Below, in pieces: positions 19,737 through 28,237 of a stretch of DNA of 61,802 nt (position 1 is its first letter; each line of letters starts with the position of its first letter). A program made the translations under genes and the position numbers. Source of the stretch: Mycoplana azooxidifex (GTDB lineage: Bacteria > Pseudomonadota > Alphaproteobacteria > Rhizobiales > Rhizobiaceae); assembly GCF_014196765.1 (NCBI RefSeq), contig NZ_JACIEE010000016.1:1-61802 (forward strand), written 5' to 3'. The notes under the pieces were generated by a model. It did not search any database. It had not been told where the DNA came from and was given only the letters and a program-made list of their open reading frames with translations.

Positions 19737-21344
19737 ATGAAGAAATTGTCACCGGCATATCTCGGTCTGGCGCTGGCCGCATCGACCTCACTGGCACCCG
19801 CCGCAGCTTCCGCGGAGCAGTTGCGCGTCGGGCTTTCCGCGCTTGCGACCTCGGTCGATCCCCATTTCCACCGCGCCGGCTACAATTTCGATCTGCGTGA
19901 AAACATCTCCGATGCGCTCGTCTACGCGAACGGTGTCACCGGCAACGTCGAGCCGCGCCTGGCGCAGTCGTGGGAAATCCAGGGCGACACCAAGTGGGTC
20001 ATCACGCTGGAGCCCACGGCGAAATTCGACAGCGGCGAACCGCTCGGCGCCGACGACGTGGTCTACTCGCTCTGCCGGGTGCGCAACGTCCCGAACAGCC
20101 CGGGCCTGTTCAGCAGCTTCATCTCGACGATCGGCAGCATCACGGATGCCGGTGACGGCAGGATCGAGATCGCCACCAAGAAGCCGGACCCGAACCTTTT
20201 GCGCAACCTCAGCTTTATCGGCATCGTCGAAAACCCGACTGGTCGCACGCTCACCTATGACGAGACGGATTGCGGCAATGACAATTGGCTGGCGACGGGC
20301 GATTTCAACAGCGGCAAGACATCCGCCGGTATCGGCCACTATCGCGTCAAGAAATTCACACCCGACGTCGAGATCGAGCTTGAACGCAACCCGGACTACT
20401 ACGGAACGCCCGCGGGCTACGAGACGGTTGTGGTCAAGTCGCTGCCGGACAACAGCGCCCGCATCGCCGCACTGCTCGGTGGCTCGGTGGACGTCATCAA
20501 TGCCGTTCCGATCAACAGCCTCGAGAGCATCCAGTCCTCCGGCTCGCATCATCTCGCCTCCATGCCTTCGACGCTGGTGGTCTTCCTCTTGCCCGACCAG
20601 GGGCAGGAGCCGACGCCGAAGGTCTCCGGGACGGACGGCAAGAATCCGTTCCTCGATCCGCGCGTCCGCAAGGCGCTCAACCTTGCCATCAATCGCGACG
20701 AGATCGCCGAGACCGTTATGGGCGGCATGGCGCTGCCGGCAAGCCAGGTCGTCGTCGATGGCGTCTTCGGTCATGACCCGAGCCTGCAGCCCTATCCCTA
20801 TGATCCCGCCGAGGCCAAGCGCCTGCTGGCCGAGGCCGGATATCCGAATGGCTTCTCGTTGACGCTGAACGCTCCAAGCGACCGCTATATCAACGGCGCG
20901 CAGGTGGCTCAGGCCATCACCGCCATGCTATCGCAGATCGGGTTGAACGTTACGCTGGAGACCTTCCCCTTCAGCATCTACTTCACCAAGGCCAGCGCCT
21001 ACGAATACAGCCTCTATCTCGCAGGTGCGGCCGCCGATACCGGTGAAGGCTTGAGCCAGATGATCAACCTGGCCGGTACCCGCAATCCGGAAAAGGGCTG
21101 GGGCGGCGCGAACCGCGGGCGATATTCCAGCGAGATCACCGACAAGGCGCTCGAAGACGCGCAGGGGACACTCGACGACGCCAAGCGGGAAGAACTGCTC
21201 CGCTCGGCCGTAGCCCAGGTCCAGAAGGATGACGGCTACGTGCCGCTCTATCACGAGTTCGGCGTCTGGGGCGTGCGCAACGGCGTCCACTACGACGCGA
21301 ACGCCAACCTGACCAACATTTTCTATACCGCGCGTCCCGAATGA
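19737..21344 (+). CDS. Peptide/nickel-type ABC substrate-binding protein (SBP family 5)
   Basis: 535 residues from the ATG at 19737 (GGGAGGAG upstream). The signal peptide MKKLSPAYLGLALAASTSLA with cleavage near AASA precedes the mature protein. Family 5 features include the N-terminal LRVGLSALATSVDPHFH, DALVYANG, the DDVVYSL region, and the IGHYRVKKFTPDVEIELERN block. It captures the ligand in the periplasm for the permeases and ATPases encoded downstream. Family 5 proteins bind oligopeptides but also nickel chelates, opines, sugars and aminopolycarboxylates, so the ligand cannot be called. First gene of a six-gene operon that includes a lyase. Confidence 0.9.
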   Translation: MKKLSPAYLGLALAASTSLAPAAASAEQLRVGLSALATSVDPHFHRAGYNFDLRENISDALVYANGVTGNVEPRLAQSWEIQGDTKWVITLEPTAKFDSGEPLGADDVVYSLCRVRNVPNSPGLFSSFISTIGSITDAGDGRIEIATKKPDPNLLRNLSFIGIVENPTGRTLTYDETDCGNDNWLATGDFNSGKTSAGIGHYRVKKFTPDVEIELERNPDYYGTPAGYETVVVKSLPDNSARIAALLGGSVDVINAVPINSLESIQSSGSHHLASMPSTLVVFLLPDQGQEPTPKVSGTDGKNPFLDPRVRKALNLAINRDEIAETVMGGMALPASQVVVDGVFGHDPSLQPYPYDPAEAKRLLAEAGYPNGFSLTLNAPSDRYINGAQVAQAITAMLSQIGLNVTLETFPFSIYFTKASAYEYSLYLAGAAADTGEGLSQMINLAGTRNPEKGWGGANRGRYSSEITDKALEDAQGTLDDAKREELLRSAVAQVQKDDGYVPLYHEFGVWGVRNGVHYDANANLTNIFYTARPE

Positions 21345-21408
21345 GGCCGTGCCGGCAAGGCCGGGATTCCGAGCCGGCCTTGCCGCTATACATGAAAGCA
21401 GAAGCAAG

Positions 21409-22812
21409 ATGGGTACCGACTTCAACAACGCTTTGACGTCGCAGTATGACTACCGGGGTCTGCGGGATGCATTTGCGCCGGCGGGCATGTACCAGGCTTT
21501 CCTGGATGTCGAGCGTGCCGTTTCCCAGGCCCAGGGCGAACTGCAGATGATCCCGGACGCCTCGGCAAAGGTGATCGTGGAACACTGCCGGTACGAATTG
21601 CTCGACATGGAGCGTCTGGATGAGGGGTACCGGAAAACCCGTCACCCGTTGATGCCGCTGATCAATGAGCTTGTGCGGCTCTGCGGTCCTGAGCACGGCG
21701 GTTTCGTTCACTGGGGCATCACGACGCAGAACGTCATCCAGACGGGGCTGATGCTGCTCGCCAAACGCGCCCAGGTCATAATCGACGGCTTCCTTGCAGA
21801 CATTCTGCGCCATCTCGGCCGCCATGCGCGTGTCCATGCCAATACGATCATGGCCGGGCGCACGCATTACCGGCATGCCGTGCCGATCACCTTCGGCTTC
21901 AAGGTCGCGGTCTGGATCGATGAATTCCTGCAGGCCCTGGACCGGATCAAGGAAGCCGAGGCGCGGGCATTCACAGTGATGAGCGGAGGTGCCGTCGGCT
22001 GCTTCTCGGCGCTCGGCAGGCATGGGCCGGCCTTCCAGTCGCGGGTGGCAGCCCTCCTCGGCATGGGCGAGATGACCATCCCGTCCCGCGCGATCCGCAC
22101 GCATATGTGCGAGTACGTCAACGCGCTGACGCTGATGGCGTCGATCTGCCACAAGATCGCGGAGGAAACCTACCAGACGTCGTCGGAGGAGTATGGCGAA
22201 CTGCACGAAGGCCGCGTCGAAGGTTCGATCGGCTCTTCCACCATGCCGCAGAAGATCAACCCGATCCTCTGCTACGGGATCATCGCCAACAGCAACAAGC
22301 TCTATTCCAGTGCCGGGATGCTGATGGCGAGTGCCCACCGGCCGTTCGAGTCGGACGGCAGCGCCAACCAGATGTTCGAGGACGGACTGGCGGAGGTGAT
22401 GGTCGCCGTTTCCGAAATCCTCGTGCGGACCGAGCTTCTGGTGCGCAATCTCTATGTCGACGAGGAGCGGATGCGGATCAACCTGGATTTGTCGCGCGGG
22501 GCGATCTTCGGCGAATTCGCGATGATGCAGCTCGGCGGAACGGTCGGCAAGCACAAGGGCCACGAACTCGTCCACGAAGCCGCCATTGCCGCAGCCGGCG
22601 GCGAGGCACCCTTCCTGGAAGAACTGGCGCGGCTACCGGGTGGTGCGACGATCCGGGCGGCCATCGAGGCACACCTGGAAGCCGGCAGCGCCGGCGGCCT
22701 CTGCGCCGAATATGCGTTGCACTTCGGAGCCCTGGTCCAGGATATCGCCGCAGGGTCCCGTCCGACCGTCGAGCAGCGCAATATCAATGCTTACCTGAAG
22801 GCCGGCCGCTGA
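21409..22812 (+). CDS. Class-II fumarase/aspartase-superfamily lyase
   Basis: 467 residues. The signature GSSTMPQKINPILC contains the catalytic serine loop, and GGFVHWGITTQNVIQTG and GRTHYRHAVPITFGFK mark the other two active-site segments of the adenylosuccinate lyase / 3-carboxymuconate cycloisomerase branch. The fold forms homotetramers that split fumarate or a related product from succinyl-N or lactone substrates. Its place between the binding-protein and permease genes (its stop overlaps the next ATG) suggests it acts on the imported compound rather than in purine synthesis. The ribosome site is weak. The substrate is unknown; an N-succinyl or aminopolycarboxylate compound is one possibility (inference). 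Confidence 0.85.
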   Translation: MGTDFNNALTSQYDYRGLRDAFAPAGMYQAFLDVERAVSQAQGELQMIPDASAKVIVEHCRYELLDMERLDEGYRKTRHPLMPLINELVRLCGPEHGGFVHWGITTQNVIQTGLMLLAKRAQVIIDGFLADILRHLGRHARVHANTIMAGRTHYRHAVPITFGFKVAVWIDEFLQALDRIKEAEARAFTVMSGGAVGCFSALGRHGPAFQSRVAALLGMGEMTIPSRAIRTHMCEYVNALTLMASICHKIAEETYQTSSEEYGELHEGRVEGSIGSSTMPQKINPILCYGIIANSNKLYSSAGMLMASAHRPFESDGSANQMFEDGLAEVMVAVSEILVRTELLVRNLYVDEERMRINLDLSRGAIFGEFAMMQLGGTVGKHKGHELVHEAAIAAAGGEAPFLEELARLPGGATIRAAIEAHLEAGSAGGLCAEYALHFGALVQDIAAGSRPTVEQRNINAYLKAGR

Positions 22813-23795
22813 TGTTCTCTTTCGTGCTGCAGCGTCTGGTGCAAAGCGTGATCGTCGTGCTGATCCTGTCGATCGTGTTGTTCGTCGGCGTCCGGCTGAT
22901 CGGCAACCCGGTGGATATCCTGATCTCTTCGGAAGCGTCCGAAGCCGACCGCCTGGCGGCGATCGTGGCCCTCGGCCTCGACAAGCCGCTCTGGGAGCAA
23001 TACCTGACCTTTCTCGGCAATGCGGTCCGGGGCGACTGGGGGACGTCGTTCGTCTACAAGGAACCGGTGGTCGGCATTCTGCTGCAGCGCCTGCCGGCCA
23101 GCCTGGAGCTCGGCCTCGTTGCCTTCGTCCTCGCCGTCAGCATTTCCATACCTGCCGGCCTCTATGCCGGACTGAGGCCGCAGTCGCCGCTGGGCCGCGG
23201 CATCATGGCCTTCTCGCTGGTCGGCATCAGTATCCCCACCTTCTGGCAGGGCATGCTCCTGATCGTCGCCTTCGGGATCGCGCTGCCGATCCTGCCGGTG
23301 GGTGATCGCGGCCAACTGGCGACCCATTTCGGCATCACCTCCAGCCTCTGGACGCTCGACGGCTGGTCGCACGTCATCATGCCGGCCTTCAGCCTGGCGC
23401 TGCTGAAGATGTCGCTCCTGATGCGGGTAACACGCGCGGCGACGATGGAGATCTGTCGGCTCGACTTCGTCAAGTTCGCCTATGCCAAGGGGGTGAGGAA
23501 CCGGAAGGTGGTGATCGGCCATATCCTCCGCAACGCGCTGGTGCCACTCGTCACCGTCACGGGCATCGAGCTCGGCAACCTGCTTGCCTACGGCGTGATC
23601 ACCGAGACGGTGTTCTCCTGGCCGGGGCTCGGCAAGCTCCTGATCAACTCGATCAAGGTGCTCGACAGGCCGATGATCGTCGCGCAGCTCACCTATACGG
23701 CGCTGCTTTTCATCGCCATCAACTTTCTCGTCGACATCCTGCACATGGCCATCGACCCGCGCGTCAAATCCGTTTTGAGGCGGCGTGAATCATGA
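22812..23795 (+). CDS. ABC permease, DppB/OppB-like
   Basis: 327 residues; the ATG overlaps the lyase stop (TGATG), indicating translational coupling. The N-terminal membrane segment MFSFVLQRLVQSVIVVLILS is followed by the BPD_transp_1 domain with about six helices and the coupling-helix region RVTRAATMEICRLDFVKFAY-AKG ending before GVITETVFSWPGLGKLL, typical of DppB-type permeases. It forms the inner-membrane channel with the product of the next gene. Confidence 0.93.
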   Translation: MFSFVLQRLVQSVIVVLILSIVLFVGVRLIGNPVDILISSEASEADRLAAIVALGLDKPLWEQYLTFLGNAVRGDWGTSFVYKEPVVGILLQRLPASLELGLVAFVLAVSISIPAGLYAGLRPQSPLGRGIMAFSLVGISIPTFWQGMLLIVAFGIALPILPVGDRGQLATHFGITSSLWTLDGWSHVIMPAFSLALLKMSLLMRVTRAATMEICRLDFVKFAYAKGVRNRKVVIGHILRNALVPLVTVTGIELGNLLAYGVITETVFSWPGLGKLLINSIKVLDRPMIVAQLTYTALLFIAINFLVDILHMAIDPRVKSVLRRRES

Positions 23796-25003
23796 ACATC
23801 GCCGACTTCCAGGATTTCGCGCGGCGCTTTGCCGAAAGCCGCTCTGCCGTCATCAGTCTGGCGGTCAGCGTTCTCTTCATCGTCTGCGCCGTGTTCGCGC
23901 CGCTGCTGGCGCCGACGGACCCCTACGACCTGACACAACTGCAGCTCTCCGATGCCTTGAAGCCGACCGGCTCGAAGCGGATGCTGCCGGGGGAAGAGGT
24001 CCGCGCCAATATCCGCGTCGATGGTGGCACCGCCTCTGTCCAGCCGGCATCACCGACCCCGACCAGGCTTTCCATTGTCGCCTCGCCCTGCGGGCCGAAC
24101 TGTCTGGCCGTCGGCGTCGAGCCCCCGGACGCGAAGCTCGCCAGCCTGCAGGTCCGTAACCTGCCGGCCGGGGCGACTGTCGAGGGCGGGAGGAAGCACC
24201 CGATCCAGCCCTGGTGGACGCTCGACAATCCGGATAGCAATCAGGCCAGGATCACCTCGGCCGGTCCCTTGCCGGCAGGCCTGACCCTGCTTGCGATCGC
24301 GAAGTCACTGGAGCAGGAGACCGGTTTCGTCTTCCGGCTCGGAACCGACAATTTCGGTCGCGACATGCTGTCGGCCATCCTTTACGGCATCCGCATCAGC
24401 GTGTACGTCGGGTTGGTCGCGGCCGGGGCCGCCATGGTGCTCGGAACGGCGCTCGGGCTGCTCGCAGCCTGGCGGGGAGGCGTTGCGGACGCTGTCATCA
24501 TGCGTGCCGTGGATTTCATGCTCGGTCTTCCGGCGCTGCTCGTCGGTCTCGCGATCCTCGCTATTCTTGGTAACGGGGTCAGCAAGGTTGTCCTCGCCGT
24601 CGTCATCGTGCAATGGTCGTACTATGCCCGAACGGCCCGATCCTTCGCCATCAGCGAACTCGGCAAGGAGTATGTCGAGGCGGCCCGCTGCCTGCGCCTG
24701 TCGCCGGTGCGTATCATGCTGCGCCATGTACTGCCGAACTGCATGCCGCAAATCATCGTCCTCTTCACGCTGAATATCGCGGCGGCGATCTCGATGGAAT
24801 CCTCGCTGAGCTTCCTCGGTGTCGGACTGCCGCTGACGCGGCCGTCGCTGGGCATGCTGATCGCCAGCGGTTACGAATTCATCTTCTCGCAAAAATACTG
24901 GATCAGCATCTACCCGGGCATCGTGCTGCTGGTGATGATCGTCGCCATGAACCTGCTCGGCGACCGTCTGCGCGATCTCAACAATCCGCGGCTGGACCGC
25001 TAG
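23792..25003 (+). CDS. ABC permease, DppC-like, with extra periplasmic segment
   Basis: 403 residues, about 100 more than the usual 280-310 for DppC. The ATG overlaps the previous stop by 4 nt. After membrane helix 1 (AVISLAVSVLFIVCAVFAPL) there is an insertion of roughly residues 55-165, hydrophilic, Pro/Gly-rich, with one Cys pair (SPCGPNCLAVG), ahead of the conserved LGTDNFGRDMLSAILYGIRI block. The transmembrane domain and the EAARCLRLSPVRIMLRH coupling loop are standard. The insertion should lie in the periplasm and might contact the binding protein (inference). Confidence 0.9.
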   Translation: MNIADFQDFARRFAESRSAVISLAVSVLFIVCAVFAPLLAPTDPYDLTQLQLSDALKPTGSKRMLPGEEVRANIRVDGGTASVQPASPTPTRLSIVASPCGPNCLAVGVEPPDAKLASLQVRNLPAGATVEGGRKHPIQPWWTLDNPDSNQARITSAGPLPAGLTLLAIAKSLEQETGFVFRLGTDNFGRDMLSAILYGIRISVYVGLVAAGAAMVLGTALGLLAAWRGGVADAVIMRAVDFMLGLPALLVGLAILAILGNGVSKVVLAVVIVQWSYYARTARSFAISELGKEYVEAARCLRLSPVRIMLRHVLPNCMPQIIVLFTLNIAAAISMESSLSFLGVGLPLTRPSLGMLIASGYEFIFSQKYWISIYPGIVLLVMIVAMNLLGDRLRDLNNPRLDR

Positions 25004-25014
25004 GGGGACGGACA

Positions 25015-25983
25015 GTGAGCAAGGCGTTCTTCCAGGTCGATGACCTCAACACCTGGTTCTTTACCCGGAAGGGCACCATCAAGTCGGTGCGCGATATTTC
25101 CTTCGATGTTTCCCGCGGAGAAGTGCTCGGCATCGTCGGCGAATCCGGTTCGGGCAAATCGGTGACGGGCATGTCTATCATGGGCCAGATCGACGAGCCC
25201 GGCCGGATCGTGTCCGGTTCGATCAGCCTCAACGGCGAGGAGTTAACCAAGCTCGACTTCGAGGAAATGCGCCGCTATCGCGGCAACCGCATCGCCATGG
25301 TCTTTCAGAACCCGCTGATGACACTCAACCCGTTGATGCGGGTGCGCGACCAGATGTACGAGGCGATCGGCGCGCATGAAGATGTGCCCCGCAACGCGAT
25401 GCACAAGCGCTGCATCGAGGCGCTGCGTGCCGTCGGCATCCCGTCGCCTGAAGAGCGGCTCAACGCCTATCCGCACGAGATGTCGGGCGGCATGCGCCAG
25501 CGCGTCGTCATCGCCATCGCGCTGCTGCTCGGGCCGGACCTGATCATTGCCGACGAGCCGACGACTGCGCTGGATGTGACGATCCAGGCGCAGATCATCT
25601 ATCAGATCCGCCGCCAGATCGACGAGCGCGGTCTCGGCATGATCTGGATCACCCACGATCTTTCGACGCTCTCCGAACTCGCCGATCGGATCATGGTCAT
25701 GTACGCCGGCGCCATGATGGAGATCGGCACGACCGAGGAGATCATCGGTGGCGCCCGCCATCCCTATACCCGCAAGCTTCTCGACTCGGTTCCCTCCCGA
25801 AACGTCCCTGGTGAGAAGCTAAAGCAGATCCCCGGCAACATGCCCTCGCTGATGGCGCTTGGCGAAGGCTGTCCTTTCGCGAGCCGTTGCGAGCGCGTGA
25901 CGGAGATCTGCCGCGAACCGGTGCCGGCGACGCAACTGTCCGACACGCACCGCATCTGGTGCCTTCACCCCTTCGAGAACTGA
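25015..25983 (+). CDS. ABC ATPase, DppD/OppD-like
   Basis: 322 residues from a GTG at 25015 with AGGGGG 7 nt upstream. Walker [10 protein letters not shown], signature MSGGMRQRV, Walker [13 protein letters not shown] and a switch His (WITHDL) are intact. The C-terminal oligopeptide-transporter extension carries a four-Cys region ([17 protein letters not shown], then C), which may hold an Fe-S cluster as in related Opp/Dpp ATPases. Confidence 0.93.
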   Translation: MSKAFFQVDDLNTWFFTRKGTIKSVRDISFDVSRGEVLGIVGESGSGKSVTGMSIMGQIDEPGRIVSGSISLNGEELTKLDFEEMRRYRGNRIAMVFQNPLMTLNPLMRVRDQMYEAIGAHEDVPRNAMHKRCIEALRAVGIPSPEERLNAYPHEMSGGMRQRVVIAIALLLGPDLIIADEPTTALDVTIQAQIIYQIRRQIDERGLGMIWITHDLSTLSELADRIMVMYAGAMMEIGTTEEIIGGARHPYTRKLLDSVPSRNVPGEKLKQIPGNMPSLMALGEGCPFASRCERVTEICREPVPATQLSDTHRIWCLHPFEN

Positions 25984-25987
25984 ACCC

Positions 25988-26980
25988 ATGAACGAACCGA
26001 TCTTCGAAGCGAATGACCTGTCGCGCAGCTTCACGGTCGGAAGCAGTCCGTTCCGCGACCTGGCGAACCATTTTCTGCACGACCGGCAGCCGACGGTGCT
26101 GCGTGCCGTCGACAATGTCTCGATCACGTTGGCCGAGGGCGAGACGCTCGGTGTCGTCGGTGAGTCCGGCTGCGGGAAGTCGACTCTGGCGCGATTGATC
26201 GCCGGCATCCTGCCGGTGTCCTCCGGCGAGCGGCGCTTTCGCGGCGAGGCCTATGAGAGCTTGCTGGCCCGCAAGCGCGATGCGCTGAAGATCCAGATGG
26301 TGTTCCAGGATCCGCTCTCCTCGCTCAATCCGCGTCTGCGCGTCGGCGAGATCGTCGGCGAGGCAGCCGTGCTGCATGGCGTGGTGCCGCGCGCAAAGGT
26401 AAAGGATTACGTGGTGGAGATCCTCGCCCGCGTCGGTCTGCCGGCCGACAGCGTCGGGCGCTATCCGCACCAGTTCTCCGGCGGCCAGCGCCAGCGGGTC
26501 GGCATTGCCCGGGCGCTGGCGGTCAAGCCGCAGATGCTGATCTGCGACGAGGCCGTGGCGGCGCTCGATGTCTCCGTGCAGGCGCAGATCATCAATCTTC
26601 TGATGGACATCAAGCGCGACAGCGGCCTGGCCATGATCTTCATCAGCCATGACCTCGGCGTCATCCGTCATCTTTGCGACCGCGTTGCCGTCATGTATCT
26701 CGGCCGCGTCGTGGAACTTGCGAAGACCTCGGAGCTCTTCGCCTCACCGACCCACCCCTATACGCGCATGCTGCTCGAGGGCATGCCGAAGATCTCCATG
26801 CAGCGCCGGAAATTCATGCCGATCCAGGGCGAGATCCCGTCACCTCTCAATCCGCCAGCGGGCTGCCATTTCCATCCCCGTTGCCCGATCGCGACCGACC
26901 ATTGCCGTGAGATCCGGCCGGAACTGCGCGAGATCAAACCTGGCCATATGCATGCCTGTCTGAACATCGAGGCGCGCTGA
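25988..26980 (+). CDS. ABC ATPase, DppF/OppF-like
   Basis: 330 residues, starting 5 nt after the previous stop. Walker A GESGCGKSTL, signature FSGGQRQRVG, Walker B MLICDEAVAALD (Ala where Thr/Ser is common) and FISHDLG are present. The C-terminal extension has CHFHPRCPIATDHC. It is the last clear gene of the operon and pairs with the DppD-like ATPase to power uptake. Confidence 0.93.
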   Translation: MNEPIFEANDLSRSFTVGSSPFRDLANHFLHDRQPTVLRAVDNVSITLAEGETLGVVGESGCGKSTLARLIAGILPVSSGERRFRGEAYESLLARKRDALKIQMVFQDPLSSLNPRLRVGEIVGEAAVLHGVVPRAKVKDYVVEILARVGLPADSVGRYPHQFSGGQRQRVGIARALAVKPQMLICDEAVAALDVSVQAQIINLLMDIKRDSGLAMIFISHDLGVIRHLCDRVAVMYLGRVVELAKTSELFASPTHPYTRMLLEGMPKISMQRRKFMPIQGEIPSPLNPPAGCHFHPRCPIATDHCREIRPELREIKPGHMHACLNIEAR

Positions 26981-27150
26981 CGCTTGCAAGGGTGCCGGCC
27001 CTATACGAATGGGCGACGTCGTCTTGTTGGTACGCGCGAACTACGGGGCGACGGTTCGTACCCTGTCAAGACTACGCACCCAGTGCGCTGGGCCTGCGTG
27101 TGTCCCCGCAGCCTTGCCGAGGCGTTCGGGTGCTCCATATCGCTCAAGGC

Positions 27151-27582
27151 ATGACTGATCGCGGCAAACGAGCACCGGCAGACAATCGGCGCTCGATCCG
27201 GCAGGGCTTCCTCAAACGAAGCAGTGATTGGAACGCGGGGCAGAACGACCGTTTAGCCGGTCAGACCCTCTCCGCCCACGATGAGGCAAACGCCCCGGTG
27301 GCCAAGAATGGCTATCGCCTCGCCCTCGCGCTCAAGGGGGACCAGTTGCATTTTCAGCCGTCGGTGAAGGCCGTCGGCAACGCCGATGAAATCGCAGATT
27401 TGATCGAGGGGATGGTTGCGAACTTCGGTTACCGTGATGCTGTCGCGTCACGGTTCACGAACCATTCGGTCAACTTTCAGGTCCCGACGGACGTCGTCGA
27501 TGCCGCGCATGACGCGCTGGCCAAAATTTTGGTCCAGATCGCGACAGGCACAGGCGACCTGAATTCGGAACTGTTTATTTGA
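27151..27582 (+). CDS. Hypothetical protein, doubtful
   Basis: 143 residues from an ATG at 27151; the frame is open to 26992. I do not recognise it. The C-terminal 90 residues look protein-like (LALALKGDQLHFQPSVKAVG, then an acidic helix and a closing DLNSELFI), while the N-terminal part is Arg/Gln-rich and looks like non-coding translation. No clear ribosome site is visible. It might be the end of a decayed gene. The flanks (26981-27150 and 27583-27848) hold nothing I can name. Confidence 0.35.
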   Translation: MTDRGKRAPADNRRSIRQGFLKRSSDWNAGQNDRLAGQTLSAHDEANAPVAKNGYRLALALKGDQLHFQPSVKAVGNADEIADLIEGMVANFGYRDAVASRFTNHSVNFQVPTDVVDAAHDALAKILVQIATGTGDLNSELFI

Positions 27583-27848
27583 GGTTCATCCGCCAGCCGG
27601 GCGTCGCGGGTTCCCGTCAAGGCGGGGATCCGCAAAAATCGCAAGTGGCCCGGTTACGGCATTCGTTCGCTGGGCGATCGCTGAAAATGGTCGGGGCTGT
27701 GGCCCGCTGCTTCAAGCCGTCGTCTCCGGCCTGCCCTTCCAAAAGAGGTTGGGCTTGCGTGATGTCTCCGACCTGACCGGCGGTCATTTCCCTGCAGCGT
27801 CCTACCATGGGCCCGCATCGGATGAAGTGAATTCTCTGTTTGTCTTGT

Positions 27849-27871
27849 ATTATATCGTATTGCGATATAAT
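27849..27871. promoter_or_regulatory. Palindromic operator upstream of small orphan gene
   Basis: A 23-bp dyad with perfect 9-bp arms ATTATATCG and CGATATAAT around TATTG. The 19-bp core TATATCGTATTGCGATATA recurs, 16 of 19 identical, upstream of the CLC gene at 30095-30113 (read on the minus strand). It lies 34 bp before the ATG at 27906, overlapping where a promoter would be, so it probably serves as a repressor site. Confidence 0.65.
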
Positions 27872-27905
27872 CTTCCCATGAGCAATCTCGGAAGGGATCA
27901 TGGCG

Positions 27906-28196
27906 ATGTCAGCAGACCTGGCAGTCTTGAAGAACGAGCTTCTCGAACTCGACCGGCAGCTTCAACGCGCGGCGCTTCCTGCGGCGGATGGGAACGAGGC
28001 CGCCCTTTCGCGGTCCGGTCAACTGGCCATGTTGAGGCAGCGGCTCGACGATCGCCTCGCCACCCTCGACGGCAGCGTCTGGCAGCTGCTTCTTCTGGAA
28101 TGGCGCTACGATTTCGCGCTGCTGTTCGACCATGCCCGGCTGTGGATGGCCCATGTCGATGCCAACTTAGACACCGAGCCGGCCCTGAAGGAATAG
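27906..28196 (+). CDS. Small hypothetical protein, 96 residues
   Basis: The start at 27906 is favoured because GGAAGGG ends 9 nt upstream; an ATG at 27900 is too close. The protein is largely helical and charged, with a leucine-rich N-terminal half (LAVLKNELLELDRQLQ, LAMLRQRLDDRLATL) compatible with a coiled coil and an aromatic C-terminal half (WQLLLLEWRYDFALLFDHAR). No signal peptide or membrane helix is evident. I do not recognise the family. The upstream palindrome shared with the CLC promoter suggests joint control with chloride/proton exchange. Confidence 0.6.
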   Translation: MSADLAVLKNELLELDRQLQRAALPAADGNEAALSRSGQLAMLRQRLDDRLATLDGSVWQLLLLEWRYDFALLFDHARLWMAHVDANLDTEPALKE

Positions 28197-28237
28197 CTCG
28201 TGCGGAACGGGCCCGGGCGTCCAGACGACACTTGCGC

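Noticed and set aside
22107-22811. Long N-terminal extension of the DppB-like permease
   Set aside because: The extension overlaps the lyase gene in another frame; the true start is the ATG at 22812, coupled to the lyase stop and followed at once by the membrane helix.
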